Below, piece after piece: positions 15,473 through 22,903 of a stretch of 24,861 nt of DNA. The position numbers and the translations under genes are program-made. Source of the DNA: a virus; IMG/VR virus record IMGVR_UViG_3300032086_000293, positions 1-24,861 of that record. One strand, given 5' to 3'. A model generated the notes under the pieces. It was not told the DNA's origin, did not search any database, and was given only the letters and a program-made list of their open reading frames with translations. Every line of letters begins with the position of its first letter. Position 1 is the stretch's first letter.

Positions 15473-18400
15473 TTACCTTCCGTATATAGGAGGTAGCGTA
15501 CCACCACCTGCTATATCTGCCATAGAAATATACAGATATGTAGTTCCAGTATTTATAGTGCTGTCGTTTGCTCTTAGTTTAAATCCATCAGAAAGAATAT
15601 CAATTGCTGGATTTGTACCTAATGAAGTATTTTGTGCTTCTTCTGCTGCTCTTTGGTCAGAAAAATTAATACCACCATTAGTACCACCAGCAGTTGTTGC
15701 CCCGTTAAATTTATAACGGGCAGTGTCAAAAATAGGACGTTCTGCATCAGCACTGGTTAGGGTTGTATTAAAAATCCAAATAAATCGGGGTTTAAAACCT
15801 GTGCTTACATAAGTGCCATCCGTTGAAGAATTACCTGTATACGTTCCAATTTTGCACAGACCCGGCGTATTTTTGAATGAGTAAGCCATGTGAGTAGCAC
15901 CGCTTGTATTGGTAGCAACACCCGTACTAATCTCAACGAGGTTTGCGTCTGGAACCATGCCGTTTGCTCCCGCACCAGTAGCTAGTGCAATTCGATAGTG
16001 TGGATAGATATAATTCTCTGTTCCCAAACCGGGAATATGAATCACCCAATCGCTATTAGTTGCTGACCCACTAATTCTTTTAACCATAACAAAATTTGGA
16101 GTTGCCCCAAGACCATGTGCAAATGTGGCATTGTCAATGCCATTACCTGTGTACTGTACGATGCTAAAGTGATTAGCATCAGAGACAACACCAGTTGTTG
16201 CTAAACTAGGAGAACCAGTTGTAATACTAGAACCTGTTGTAGCACTGTCTCCTAACAACCATTGCCACAAAACATAACTTTCATTAGCAGTATTTACCTT
16301 CTCATCATTACCAACCTGCACACCTCTTTGCAAAAATCTTTGCACAACATTAGCATTTGTCGTTAATACATCTGAACCACCATCACCAAAAGAAGTAGCA
16401 GCAGTACCAGAATCATTTTGGGTTGTGCTTAGATAACCACTTGTTCCAATAACTCTGTCCATCCATATATTATCATCTGCTGCATCTCTATTTTTAATCC
16501 AAGCTAATGCTGTGATCTTAGATGAAGTGTCGTCTAGGTTATCTTGGTTAAGTGCTTTGTATCCAGTTGGTGGTGTGTAAACAAAATAACCATCAGCAGC
16601 AGCATTAAATGTTGTTGAGCTACCAGAAAATATATTAGCTTGTTGCCCAAAATTAAGAGCATATGTTTCAGCGAAACTACCACCTCTCCCTACAAAAAAT
16701 CGTCTTCTAATTCCTGTTGGAAATTTTGCTGTACCAACTGTAGTTGCATTTGCAAATGTATCTCTTGCACCACCCGCTCTAAACCAAGTATTGTTGTTGC
16801 CTATAAAAAGTGTTCCTGCATCTTGATCTAATGCAAATTGCAGTACATCACCAGAACTGACAAAACTATCGGGTGACACTGAATTACACCATGTAGTATC
16901 AGTACTAGATGAATCATAAACATTTGCAGTACCATTATAGTTTTGAAATATTACTGCTGTTGAGGTTACACCTGCTGAACCTGTATTTAATTCATCATGC
17001 TCATGCAAACCAAAGTATGCTCCACCTCCAGTAGCATAAGAAGTTATGTCTACTTCCCAGTACCATTTACCAGTGGAAGGAATATTCATTGTTGTATAAG
17101 CAGCTTTATTGTTTGTAGCTGTGACTATTTTAGTGTTGCCCTCTGATAACGTACCCATGGCATTTAAGCCACTATCAAATACATTAAAGTTTTTAGAAGG
17201 CGTATCTGTAAACTGATCTGATGTAGACCAAGCTGAACCACTGTCATTTTGTTCAGCCCAGTGATTGCCGTTACCAGATGAATCTTTTCCTGCACCTGTT
17301 GCAGCAACGCCAGAATTAAAAGTACCTTCGTATTCTAAATACCAACCTTCATCACCAAACGTAAGACCAGATACATCTTTTGGTATCCAACGATTTGTTG
17401 ATGTATCTAGCTGACCAAAGCTACTTGCGTCTAGCTGTTGACCATCAATCATAACTGTTTCAGCTAAATACCAACTAGGTTCACCAATTCCATTATTTGT
17501 CTGTCGTCCAATGTTGTGTGCATTTTCAGAATTAAACTCTGTTTCATAATCATCAGTGCTTAAAGCAGTTCCAGTTGTGGTTTCTTGAACACCGTTAATA
17601 TAAATTTTTACTTTGTTTGCACTAGCTACTGCTGCTCTTGTATCCACTGCTACAACTAGGTGATACCACTGACTTGTATCTGCAAATAATCTAGAAGTGT
17701 TTAGATTACAAACAAAACTTGATCCATTATAAAAATTTACATTAAGATGTTTCCCACTATCACCTACATGAAGTATTTGTGCTTGCTTAGAACCGTCATC
17801 TGTGCTTAAAAAAGCATTTCTTATATTAGGATTGCTTAACTTAAACCAAGTACTAAAGGTAAATGTTTTTTGATCACCACCAGCAGAAGGTGTAAAGCTA
17901 AGATACCTTTTATCTGCATTCTCAAACATTGCAGATTTATCGACGGTGTAAGCATCAGTAAACGGAACAAAGTCACCTACTCGCTGACCAGTGCCGTTAC
18001 CCTCGTAGAGAGTAGCATCAAAGTAATCTATTCCTTGAAAGTCTGGTGCTGTTTGATTTGCCGTGTTGACAGCTTTAGCTGATGCGGGGCGGTTGCTCGC
18101 AGTCCACTCGCTTGCCTCAGTTCTCAGCGTGTAGGTTTCGCCAGAATAACCGCCGACAAAAAGAAACACATTTTCGCTCGGAATGCTCGAACTGATCGGG
18201 TTAGTGTCTGCGTCTGGATCAGCGCTGTTGACCCATGTCCCATTGATTCCGATGTAGAAATTTGAGCCTTTTCTGTAAACCTGTAGCACATCTGTTAATG
18301 ACGCGCTGGTGTACGATGTGCCTGACGTGTCAGAGAAATCGTAGAACAGGCCGTCATCACGATAAAAGCAACGTTTTGCGCTGTCATTGGTGTTTGGAGG

Positions 18401-19447
18401 AGATGTTGAATAAACATTGTAAGACCCAGTGGCTAACCCCACGTTCATACGTCCAGCAAGACTGCGAGCGTCAAGAACAACTTCGCAGTAACTTTCGTCG
18501 GGAAATGGCAACGATGTGCGAGCGTGTTTCCAATTTGCCGTTGTCATCGCCAGCTTGCGGTTGCCGTTGCTAAGAGTTATTGTCGCTGCTGTGGAGTGAT
18601 CCAACGAATTAAATTTTGAATGAACATTAGACGGCGTGCTGGTTGATTGATTATCACTGCTCATGCTGTTGGCAGTAAAATCATTATTATTAGAACTGAT
18701 ATCATTTCCTAGATCAGCACTATTTGAAAAGTCTAAGCAGAATGAATTACCACCAGTGGCAGTTGCAAGCGCAGAAATATCTGCGTCAGTTTTTGGAATA
18801 TACTGCGAACCGTTAGTGCCAAAGGTATATGTGTCTAAAAAGTCTGTAACAACATAGTCACCCTGCTGAAAGCTTACACCATCAAGATAGCAGTATTGAG
18901 CATAAGCATGACCTGTGCTTCCAGCATTCTCACCAATGCGAAAGTTTACTTTGCTTCTTGCGCCAAGCATATCTAAGCCATTGGTAGTCGCAAGATTCTG
19001 TACGTTGATTGTAGTGTCTTGCTCTCCGTTAATATAAAATTTAATTTTATCTAAAGTATTAACTTGAGACATATCAATGCTTACAATGATGTGATACCAA
19101 GCAACGTCCCTCAATAACCGGGTATGCCTAGCAATAAGTTGAACGCCACCCGATGTAAAGCTGTTGACTACTAGGGTATCACCGCCACCATAACTGGTAT
19201 TTGTTTGCAACCCACCAAAACCAGACGCTTCAAACCATGTACTTTGAGCAACGCCAAAATTGTAACGCTGATACCAAAATGAAAAAATACCTTCAGTTGT
19301 TGAGTTGCCAGAACCTGCATAAGTCTTGCTAAAATAGTCAGAAGGTCCGTCCAGCCAAACAGAATTACCAATCAGGGTTGGATCAAATGGTGCTACTCCG
19401 CCACCCTGACCTGCAGCACCTAAAAGAAGATTATTATTAAATACCAT
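15473..19447 (-). CDS. Large host-recognition adhesin with duplicated LamG and SPRY-like domains, 1324 aa
   Basis: Domains in order: LamG/concanavalin-like fold at about 30-245 (with WYHIIVSIDMS and KIKFYINGEQD); SPRY-like at about 290-470 (FYIGINGTWVNSADP); second LamG at about 505-725 (FTFSTWFKLSN, QWYHLVVAVDTR, KVKIYINGVQE); second SPRY-like at about 750-960 (GKWYWEVDITSY, then GDVLQFALDQDAGTLFIGNN); and a C-terminal region at about 965-1315 (HFSIVQYTGNG, HGLGATPNFVMVKR, ILSDGFKLR) that I associate with DUF7483 of marine phage tail proteins. LamG and SPRY folds bind glycans or proteins, so this is the best candidate for the main receptor-binding protein. It follows the 563-aa fibre gene without a gap and precedes an assembly-like gene. 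The part encoding the first SPRY-like domain has a clearly higher G+C content than the rest. Confidence 0.82.
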   Translation of the reverse strand: MVFNNNLLLGAAGQGGGVAPFDPTLIGNSVWLDGPSDYFSKTYAGSGNSTTEGIFSFWYQRYNFGVAQSTWFEASGFGGLQTNTSYGGGDTLVVNSFTSGGVQLIARHTRLLRDVAWYHIIVSIDMSQVNTLDKIKFYINGEQDTTINVQNLATTNGLDMLGARSKVNFRIGENAGSTGHAYAQYCYLDGVSFQQGDYVVTDFLDTYTFGTNGSQYIPKTDADISALATATGGNSFCLDFSNSADLGNDISSNNNDFTANSMSSDNQSTSTPSNVHSKFNSLDHSTAATITLSNGNRKLAMTTANWKHARTSLPFPDESYCEVVLDARSLAGRMNVGLATGSYNVYSTSPPNTNDSAKRCFYRDDGLFYDFSDTSGTSYTSASLTDVLQVYRKGSNFYIGINGTWVNSADPDADTNPISSSIPSENVFLFVGGYSGETYTLRTEASEWTASNRPASAKAVNTANQTAPDFQGIDYFDATLYEGNGTGQRVGDFVPFTDAYTVDKSAMFENADKRYLSFTPSAGGDQKTFTFSTWFKLSNPNIRNAFLSTDDGSKQAQILHVGDSGKHLNVNFYNGSSFVCNLNTSRLFADTSQWYHLVVAVDTRAAVASANKVKIYINGVQETTTGTALSTDDYETEFNSENAHNIGRQTNNGIGEPSWYLAETVMIDGQQLDASSFGQLDTSTNRWIPKDVSGLTFGDEGWYLEYEGTFNSGVAATGAGKDSSGNGNHWAEQNDSGSAWSTSDQFTDTPSKNFNVFDSGLNAMGTLSEGNTKIVTATNNKAAYTTMNIPSTGKWYWEVDITSYATGGGAYFGLHEHDELNTGSAGVTSTAVIFQNYNGTANVYDSSSTDTTWCNSVSPDSFVSSGDVLQFALDQDAGTLFIGNNNTWFRAGGARDTFANATTVGTAKFPTGIRRRFFVGRGGSFAETYALNFGQQANIFSGSSTTFNAAADGYFVYTPPTGYKALNQDNLDDTSSKITALAWIKNRDAADDNIWMDRVIGTSGYLSTTQNDSGTAATSFGDGGSDVLTTNANVVQRFLQRGVQVGNDEKVNTANESYVLWQWLLGDSATTGSSITTGSPSLATTGVVSDANHFSIVQYTGNGIDNATFAHGLGATPNFVMVKRISGSATNSDWVIHIPGLGTENYIYPHYRIALATGAGANGMVPDANLVEISTGVATNTSGATHMAYSFKNTPGLCKIGTYTGNSSTDGTYVSTGFKPRFIWIFNTTLTSADAERPIFDTARYKFNGATTAGGTNGGINFSDQRAAEEAQNTSLGTNPAIDILSDGFKLRANDSTINTGTTYLYISMADIAGGGTLPPIYGR
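17930..18610 (-). other. G+C-rich, CpG-rich island inside the adhesin gene
   Basis: A hand count of 18061-18600 gives about 50% G+C (18061-18120 alone about 62%), against about 33% at 17581-17640 and 18661-18720. The segment is full of CpG (gcggggcgg, ctcgctcgg-like stretches) that are rare elsewhere. It encodes about residues 280-506, that is, the first SPRY-like domain and the linker to the second LamG. The reading frame continues unbroken on both sides. The pattern suggests exchange of one domain with a donor of higher G+C. Confidence 0.65.
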
Positions 19448-21139
19448 CTATGAATACGCCTTTGTTACTAAACCATGTACATCTGTAGATGTGTGTACAA
19501 TATAGTCTAACCTATCTACTGCATTGATAGAAGTAGAAATAACAGGAGCAGTGCCATCAGGAAAATCCCAGTTTGATCCAAAGGCAAGTGTTCTTGATCC
19601 TGTACCGTCTTGTACAATAAAGATACTTCCTACCTGACCTGCAACACAGTTGGTTGGATTTTCTAATGTTCTGTTACCTGCCAGTGTAATTGCAAAGTTC
19701 TGTCCTGTATTAAAGTCAACTGCGATACTTGCTGCATCTGTAAGACTTACAATGTCTGCTACAGCAGCAGTACCAATACGAAGTTCTTTTCCTAGAAGTG
19801 CATCTACTCCAATAGCAACTGCACTTACATAAAAGTCTGTACCGCTTACTGTACCAGTTAGTGTACCACCAGCAAGAGGTAAATGGTTTGCAATGCTTGT
19901 TGCTAATGTTGCTGATAGATTTGTAATAACCGTATTAACACTTGTAATTGCAGCAGCATTAACTGACGTTACAACAGACACTGCCTCTACTACAGTATTA
20001 ATACTTGTAATAGCTGCTGTATTCACACTTGTTAAAGCAGAGACTGCTTCTACTACTGTATTGATGCTTGTAATTGCAGCAGTATTAACTGAAGTAAGTG
20101 CAGAGACTGCTTCTACTACTGTATTAATACTGGTTATAGCTGCAGTATTTACACTTGTAAGAGCAGAAACATTTGCAACTACTGTATTAATACTTGTAAT
20201 AGCTGCAGCATTAACTGACGTAACTGCGGATACTGCATCTACAACTGTATTAATACTTGTAATTGAATCAAGATTTGTTTGCGTTAATACAGATACTGCA
20301 GCAAGTTCAGCACTTGTTGCAAAGTCAAGATTATCAACTACAGTATTAATGCTTGTAATAGCTGCAGCATTAACTGAAGTAAGTGCTGAAACATTTGCAA
20401 CTACAGTATTAATACTGGTAATTGAATCAAGGTTTGTCTGTGTTAATGCTGATACTGCAGCAACATCATTTACTGTTGCAGCGGTAACACCAGAGATAAG
20501 CAGATCACCTGTTACTGCAAGAGCAGTACTAACTGAAACTGTACCAAAGTTTTGATCAGCAGAAACAAGGATTGTTCCACTTACAGGTATTGAACTTGAT
20601 ACTGCACCATCAACTGTAATCTTAATGCCAGTACCTGCTTCAACAAACTTAACAGTACCACCTTCAGCAGATGGAACATTTGTTAGACCTGAACCATCAC
20701 CTACGAAGAACGCTGCACTAACAGTGTCATTAAATGTAGCAATAGAAGCAGATACTTTAGCAACATTAATTGTTGTATCTTCTAAACTTACAGCAATAGT
20801 TGGATTGCCCTCAGTACCATCACCATTAGTAATTGCAATGCCTGCACCAGCAGTTAAAGTTCTTCCATTTACACTTCCGCCACTTACTGCAACAATTCCT
20901 GTTGCACCAGTAAGATCAGCAACATTATTTAATGTAGATGCGTCAGCAGTAAGTGTAACACCATTTAATTGAAGTGTGCCATCAATATTAATAATACCAG
21001 TAGTAAGTTGTAAAGGAGAATTAGCACCAGAACCATCTTGTACTGTTTGAAGAGTAGTAGTTAATCCTCTATTATCAGAACCTATTTGTAATAGTTGCTT
21101 ATAGCTATTTGCAATTGTTGATCCAGTAAGTGTTGCCAT
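19448..21139 (-). CDS. Tail fibre with eight 21-residue repeats, 563 aa
   Basis: The frame is open to an ATG at 21154, but the ATG at 21139 is chosen because it forms TAATG with the stop of the zinc-knuckle gene and gives the start MATLTGSTIANSYKQLLQI, a pattern of marine phage fibres. Residues about 50-215 are Gly/Thr/Val beta strands with GDGSGLTNVPS, a common fibre turn. Residues 228-406 are eight 21-residue repeats with consensus SVNTAAITSINTVVEAVSAL, one interrupted by 11 residues; 21 is three heptads, so a trimeric coiled-coil stalk is plausible. HLPLAGGTLTG (419-429) is the classic fibre motif. Residues 462-563 are the module shared with the 305-aa fibre. This could be the tail-proximal fibre to which the next-encoded adhesin binds. 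Confidence 0.8.
   Translation of the reverse strand: MATLTGSTIANSYKQLLQIGSDNRGLTTTLQTVQDGSGANSPLQLTTGIINIDGTLQLNGVTLTADASTLNNVADLTGATGIVAVSGGSVNGRTLTAGAGIAITNGDGTEGNPTIAVSLEDTTINVAKVSASIATFNDTVSAAFFVGDGSGLTNVPSAEGGTVKFVEAGTGIKITVDGAVSSSIPVSGTILVSADQNFGTVSVSTALAVTGDLLISGVTAATVNDVAAVSALTQTNLDSITSINTVVANVSALTSVNAAAITSINTVVDNLDFATSAELAAVSVLTQTNLDSITSINTVVDAVSAVTSVNAAAITSINTVVANVSALTSVNTAAITSINTVVEAVSALTSVNTAAITSINTVVEAVSALTSVNTAAITSINTVVEAVSVVTSVNAAAITSVNTVITNLSATLATSIANHLPLAGGTLTGTVSGTDFYVSAVAIGVDALLGKELRIGTAAVADIVSLTDAASIAVDFNTGQNFAITLAGNRTLENPTNCVAGQVGSIFIVQDGTGSRTLAFGSNWDFPDGTAPVISTSINAVDRLDYIVHTSTDVHGLVTKAYS
19451..19756 (-). repeat. Shared fibre C-terminal module, copy in the 563-aa fibre
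   Basis: Codons 462-563 encode the same module as 13476-13778: LTDAASIAVDF, LAGNRTLENPTN, IVQDGTGSRTLAFG and TAPVISTSINAVDRL. Both copies lie at the very C-terminus of fibre proteins. A common fold that caps or trimerises fibres, or binds a shared partner, is the simplest explanation. Confidence 0.8.
19922..20458 (-). repeat. 63-bp / 21-residue tandem repeats in the 563-aa fibre
   Basis: Eight copies of a 21-codon unit encode residues 228-406, with an 11-codon interruption (around NLDFATSAELA) after the second copy. Three central copies are identical in protein sequence but differ at many third positions and even in serine codons (AGT against TCA). The repeats are therefore old or kept at the protein level rather than a recent DNA amplification. 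The first and third units have QTNLDSI in place of SVNAAAI. Confidence 0.85.
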
Positions 21140-21417
21140 TATATCATATTCCAATCAGTGTCATAATTTTCCCAAGTATTAGTAGCATTATTCCATACTA
21201 GATTTCGATCATTATTCAATGGTGGACGTGGATTACGAATACTCTCGTCATCTCGTACATTAGCAGTCCTATTCTGCGGATGGTTCTTTAAATCATATGC
21301 ACCTTCATAATCTGTAGGGCATACAAGCATACCATAACTATTCATCTTCAATACCCTATGAGGATACCGAAAACCACAAGTGTCACATATTGCTAATGCT
21401 CGCTTGTTACTTGCCAT
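21139..21417 (-). CDS. Small zinc-knuckle-like protein, 92 aa
   Basis: The N-terminus holds C11-x2-C14 (ICDTCGFRYPHR) and then C33-P-T-D36, followed by a HPQ with His46. This is the layout of a small zinc-ribbon protein found in marine phage late regions, except that the second pair is Cys/Asp rather than Cys/Cys; His46 or Asp36 could be the fourth ligand. The C-terminal half (about 50-92) is Asn/Asp/Trp-rich and probably flexible. The gene lies between the adaptor gene (3 bases upstream) and the fibre gene (TAATG overlap). A role in connecting tail parts, or in DNA or RNA binding, cannot be told apart from the sequence. Confidence 0.65.
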   Translation of the reverse strand: MASNKRALAICDTCGFRYPHRVLKMNSYGMLVCPTDYEGAYDLKNHPQNRTANVRDDESIRNPRPPLNNDRNLVWNNATNTWENYDTDWNMI

Positions 21418-21419
21418 AA

Positions 21420-22094
21420 TTATACTTTATTCAAACGTGGTAGAAAATAGGCACTTGCTCTTTCTCTGTCCTCGTCCATTGCTCTTGAAAGTCTTTCTTC
21501 ATATTCCATCTTTAAAAACTGAATACGTGAACCATCTACACCGGGTCGCTTCATTGACATAAAGTATGATAGACCTGCTGTAAGACAGGGAAGAAAACGT
21601 CTCGATACATCAGCAATTTGTACAGCAGACTTATTAACATCTTGTGTATACTTTATTTGTTCTAGTTTAAGAGTATCTGTTGTATTCTCTGGTACAGGCC
21701 AGAGGTAAAGAGTAGGATTAGCGCGATCACGGCGAATAGCATACTGTGTAGGTCTGCCCTTTTGACTCTTGCGAGGTATCTTGAGATACTCTTCCATACT
21801 AATTCTTTCAAGTTGTAAATCAGTATTATCTCTACTTAATACTACCTCTGTAATATCTATTGTGCTAGAGGTAAGAGCATAAGCTGTAACGCTAGTAGAA
21901 ACTGAAACTACTGTAGTACCAGCAGTCCATAGAAGAATACCTCGGTTCTGCCAATCTTGTAAAAGAAGATTGATTGAACGACGAGCAGACTTAGGTTCAT
22001 GTCCTAGTGTTTGCTCACCACCAATCATTTCCATTGCTTCTTGAATAACTTCATCAATATCCATTGAGAAGTTATATGTGCCACTGGTACTCAT
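21420..22094 (-). CDS. Head-completion / tail adaptor protein, P22 gp4 / T7 gp11-like, 224 aa
   Basis: Features seen: an N-terminal helix pair (MDIDEVIQEAMEMIGGEQ, then ARRSINLLLQDWQNRGILLW at about 37-56), a beta part (about 60-105), ISMEEYLKIPRKSQKGRPTQ at about 97-116, TLYLWPVPE (about 128-136), and a C-terminal helix with KMEYEERLSRAMDEDRERAS. This order (helical start, L-L-x-x-W-Q-N-R-G, G-R-P-T-Q, L-W-P-x-P) is one I know from the adaptor proteins that bind below the portal and hold packaged DNA, related to P22 gp4 and T7 tail tubular protein A. Length fits (about 165-230 aa). AGGGA lies 8 bases before the ATG. The family also supports the podovirus reading of the whole window. Confidence 0.72.
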   Translation of the reverse strand: MSTSGTYNFSMDIDEVIQEAMEMIGGEQTLGHEPKSARRSINLLLQDWQNRGILLWTAGTTVVSVSTSVTAYALTSSTIDITEVVLSRDNTDLQLERISMEEYLKIPRKSQKGRPTQYAIRRDRANPTLYLWPVPENTTDTLKLEQIKYTQDVNKSAVQIADVSRRFLPCLTAGLSYFMSMKRPGVDGSRIQFLKMEYEERLSRAMDEDRERASAYFLPRLNKV

Positions 22095-22105
22095 TAGAGT
22101 TATCC

Positions 22106-22294
22106 CTAGTCGTTATACTCTACAATTTTACCCGGTTCATAATCTACAACAACATCTTGTTCTGCACCTTTAACCTGTGGACCTTTACGTGCAGCACCAA
22201 AACCCTGACCTGTAGGTTTACCAGTCATCTTTAAAACGTCCTCTTGTGTACGAGGATTTTTAATCCAATTATACGTATACTCTTTTACTGCCAT
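22106..22294 (-). CDS. Small unidentified protein before the adaptor gene, 62 aa
   Basis: The product starts MAVKEYTYNWIKNPRTQEDV and has a basic middle (TGKPTGQGFGAARKGPQVKG) and an acidic end (VVVDYEPGKIVEYND). AGGAG lies 8 bases before the ATG, one of the best ribosome sites in the block. Its start overlaps the end of the 39-aa gene, and it is followed after 11 bases by the adaptor gene. It has no Cys, no signal and no membrane segment. It differs from the cationic proteins upstream by its acidic tail. Family unknown. Confidence 0.6.
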   Translation of the reverse strand: MAVKEYTYNWIKNPRTQEDVLKMTGKPTGQGFGAARKGPQVKGAEQDVVVDYEPGKIVEYND

Positions 22295-22388
22295 TTTTAA
22301 TTCTCCTGTTAGTCTTACGTTTAGTTTTTCTTTTTTTGCTAGGCACTTTAGTAATCTGTTGTGGTATGCTTGATCTACCTATAGCCAT
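22269..22388 (-). CDS. Tiny cationic protein, 39 aa
   Basis: The frame starts with an ATG that shares a base with the stop of the 69-aa gene (TAATG) and reads MAIGRSSIPQQITKVPSKKR, then a Lys/Arg-rich tail to TAA. The MAIGR...QQI beginning is one I recall from very short marine phage proteins. It overlaps the first 26 bases of the 62-aa gene in another frame. AAAGG lies about 10 bases upstream. It fills the only space in this part of the operon (22295-22387). Function unknown; possibly a nucleic-acid binding peptide like its neighbours. Confidence 0.6.
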   Translation of the reverse strand: MAIGRSSIPQQITKVPSKKRKTKRKTNRRIKNGSKRVYV

Positions 22389-22597
22389 TATTTTTTACCT
22401 TTTATTTTATACATAGCTTTTGCCATTTTGTCACCTGCTTTATTTTTAGCAGAATTAGATAAATCTTTAAAGTGCATTACTTTCTTTGATGTTTTAGTAT
22501 GTGTCTTTCCACTATGTATTGATCCATCTGGCATTTTATGAACTTCACCATAATAGGGTGTACCGTCTTTAGTAAAATGTGCCATACCTTTAGCCAT
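22388..22597 (-). CDS. Small Lys/His-rich protein, 69 aa
   Basis: The N-terminal half (MAKGMAHFTKDGTPYYGEVH, then KMPDGSIHSGKTHTKTSK) has the H-K-M-P-D-G-x-x-H-S-G pattern of short proteins common in marine phage genomes, and the C-terminal half is a Lys/Ala-rich helix ending in KGKK. The His residues at about 7, 20, 28 and 33 might bind metal, but the spacing does not match a known site. The start follows the stop of the 101-aa gene directly (TAG ATG). The function of these proteins is not known to me; charge suggests nucleic-acid binding. Confidence 0.62.
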   Translation of the reverse strand: MAKGMAHFTKDGTPYYGEVHKMPDGSIHSGKTHTKTSKKVMHFKDLSNSAKNKAGDKMAKAMYKIKGKK

Positions 22598-22903
22598 CTA
22601 ACACTTCCATCTTTTACGTGCTTGTCGTAGTCTTGAGTTAGGATTTTTAGCAGCTTTGGGAAACTGTTTCATTTGTCCTGCACTACGTGCACAGTAACTC
22701 TTTCTGCGTGCTGCTCGTTTACCTGAAGGATTTGATTCAGTTACAGCAGTTTTAAGTTTACTGCCGGGATTTTCTCTGCGGTATTTAGCTACTCCTTTTG
22801 CAGTCATACCTGCACCTTGTTTGGTAGGACGCTTATGTCCACCACCAATAGTATGACCCTTCATTCCTTTACCAGTAGACTTACGTTTCTTTTTTACAGC
22901 CAT
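22598..22903 (-). CDS. DUF6321-like cationic protein, 101 aa
   Basis: The product has GAGMTAKGVAKYRRENPGSK (31-50), KRAARRKSYCARSAGQMK (62-79) and the end NPNSRLRQARKRWKC, the signature of a phage protein family I know as DUF6321. About a third of residues are Lys or Arg, giving a very high positive charge. Cys71 and Cys101 are the only cysteines. The family is frequent in marine phages and is uncharacterised; a role in binding packaged DNA or RNA is possible. The ATG overlaps the stop of the DUF5872-like gene by one base. Confidence 0.75.
   Translation of the reverse strand: MAVKKKRKSTGKGMKGHTIGGGHKRPTKQGAGMTAKGVAKYRRENPGSKLKTAVTESNPSGKRAARRKSYCARSAGQMKQFPKAAKNPNSRLRQARKRWKC

Noticed and set aside
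17930-18610. Inserted gene or mobile element within the adhesin
   Set aside because: Despite the shift in base composition, the adhesin frame runs through without interruption, and no element ends, transposase or homing-endonuclease motif is seen.
19922-20458. CRISPR-like array
   Set aside because: The repeats are 63 bp, in frame, adjacent without spacers, and vary at third codon positions; they are coding repeats.
19893-20555. 220-codon open frame on the plus strand across the fibre repeats
   Set aside because: It is the complement of the 63-bp repeats, whose regular codon pattern keeps the opposite frame open. It has a repetitive V/I/A/T composition, no ribosome site, and opposes a well-supported gene.
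21140-21154. Earlier ATG (MEYDI) for the 563-aa fibre
   Set aside because: It would overlap the previous gene by 16 bases and has no properly spaced ribosome site; the ATG at 21139 fits the TAATG pattern and the family-like start MATLTG.
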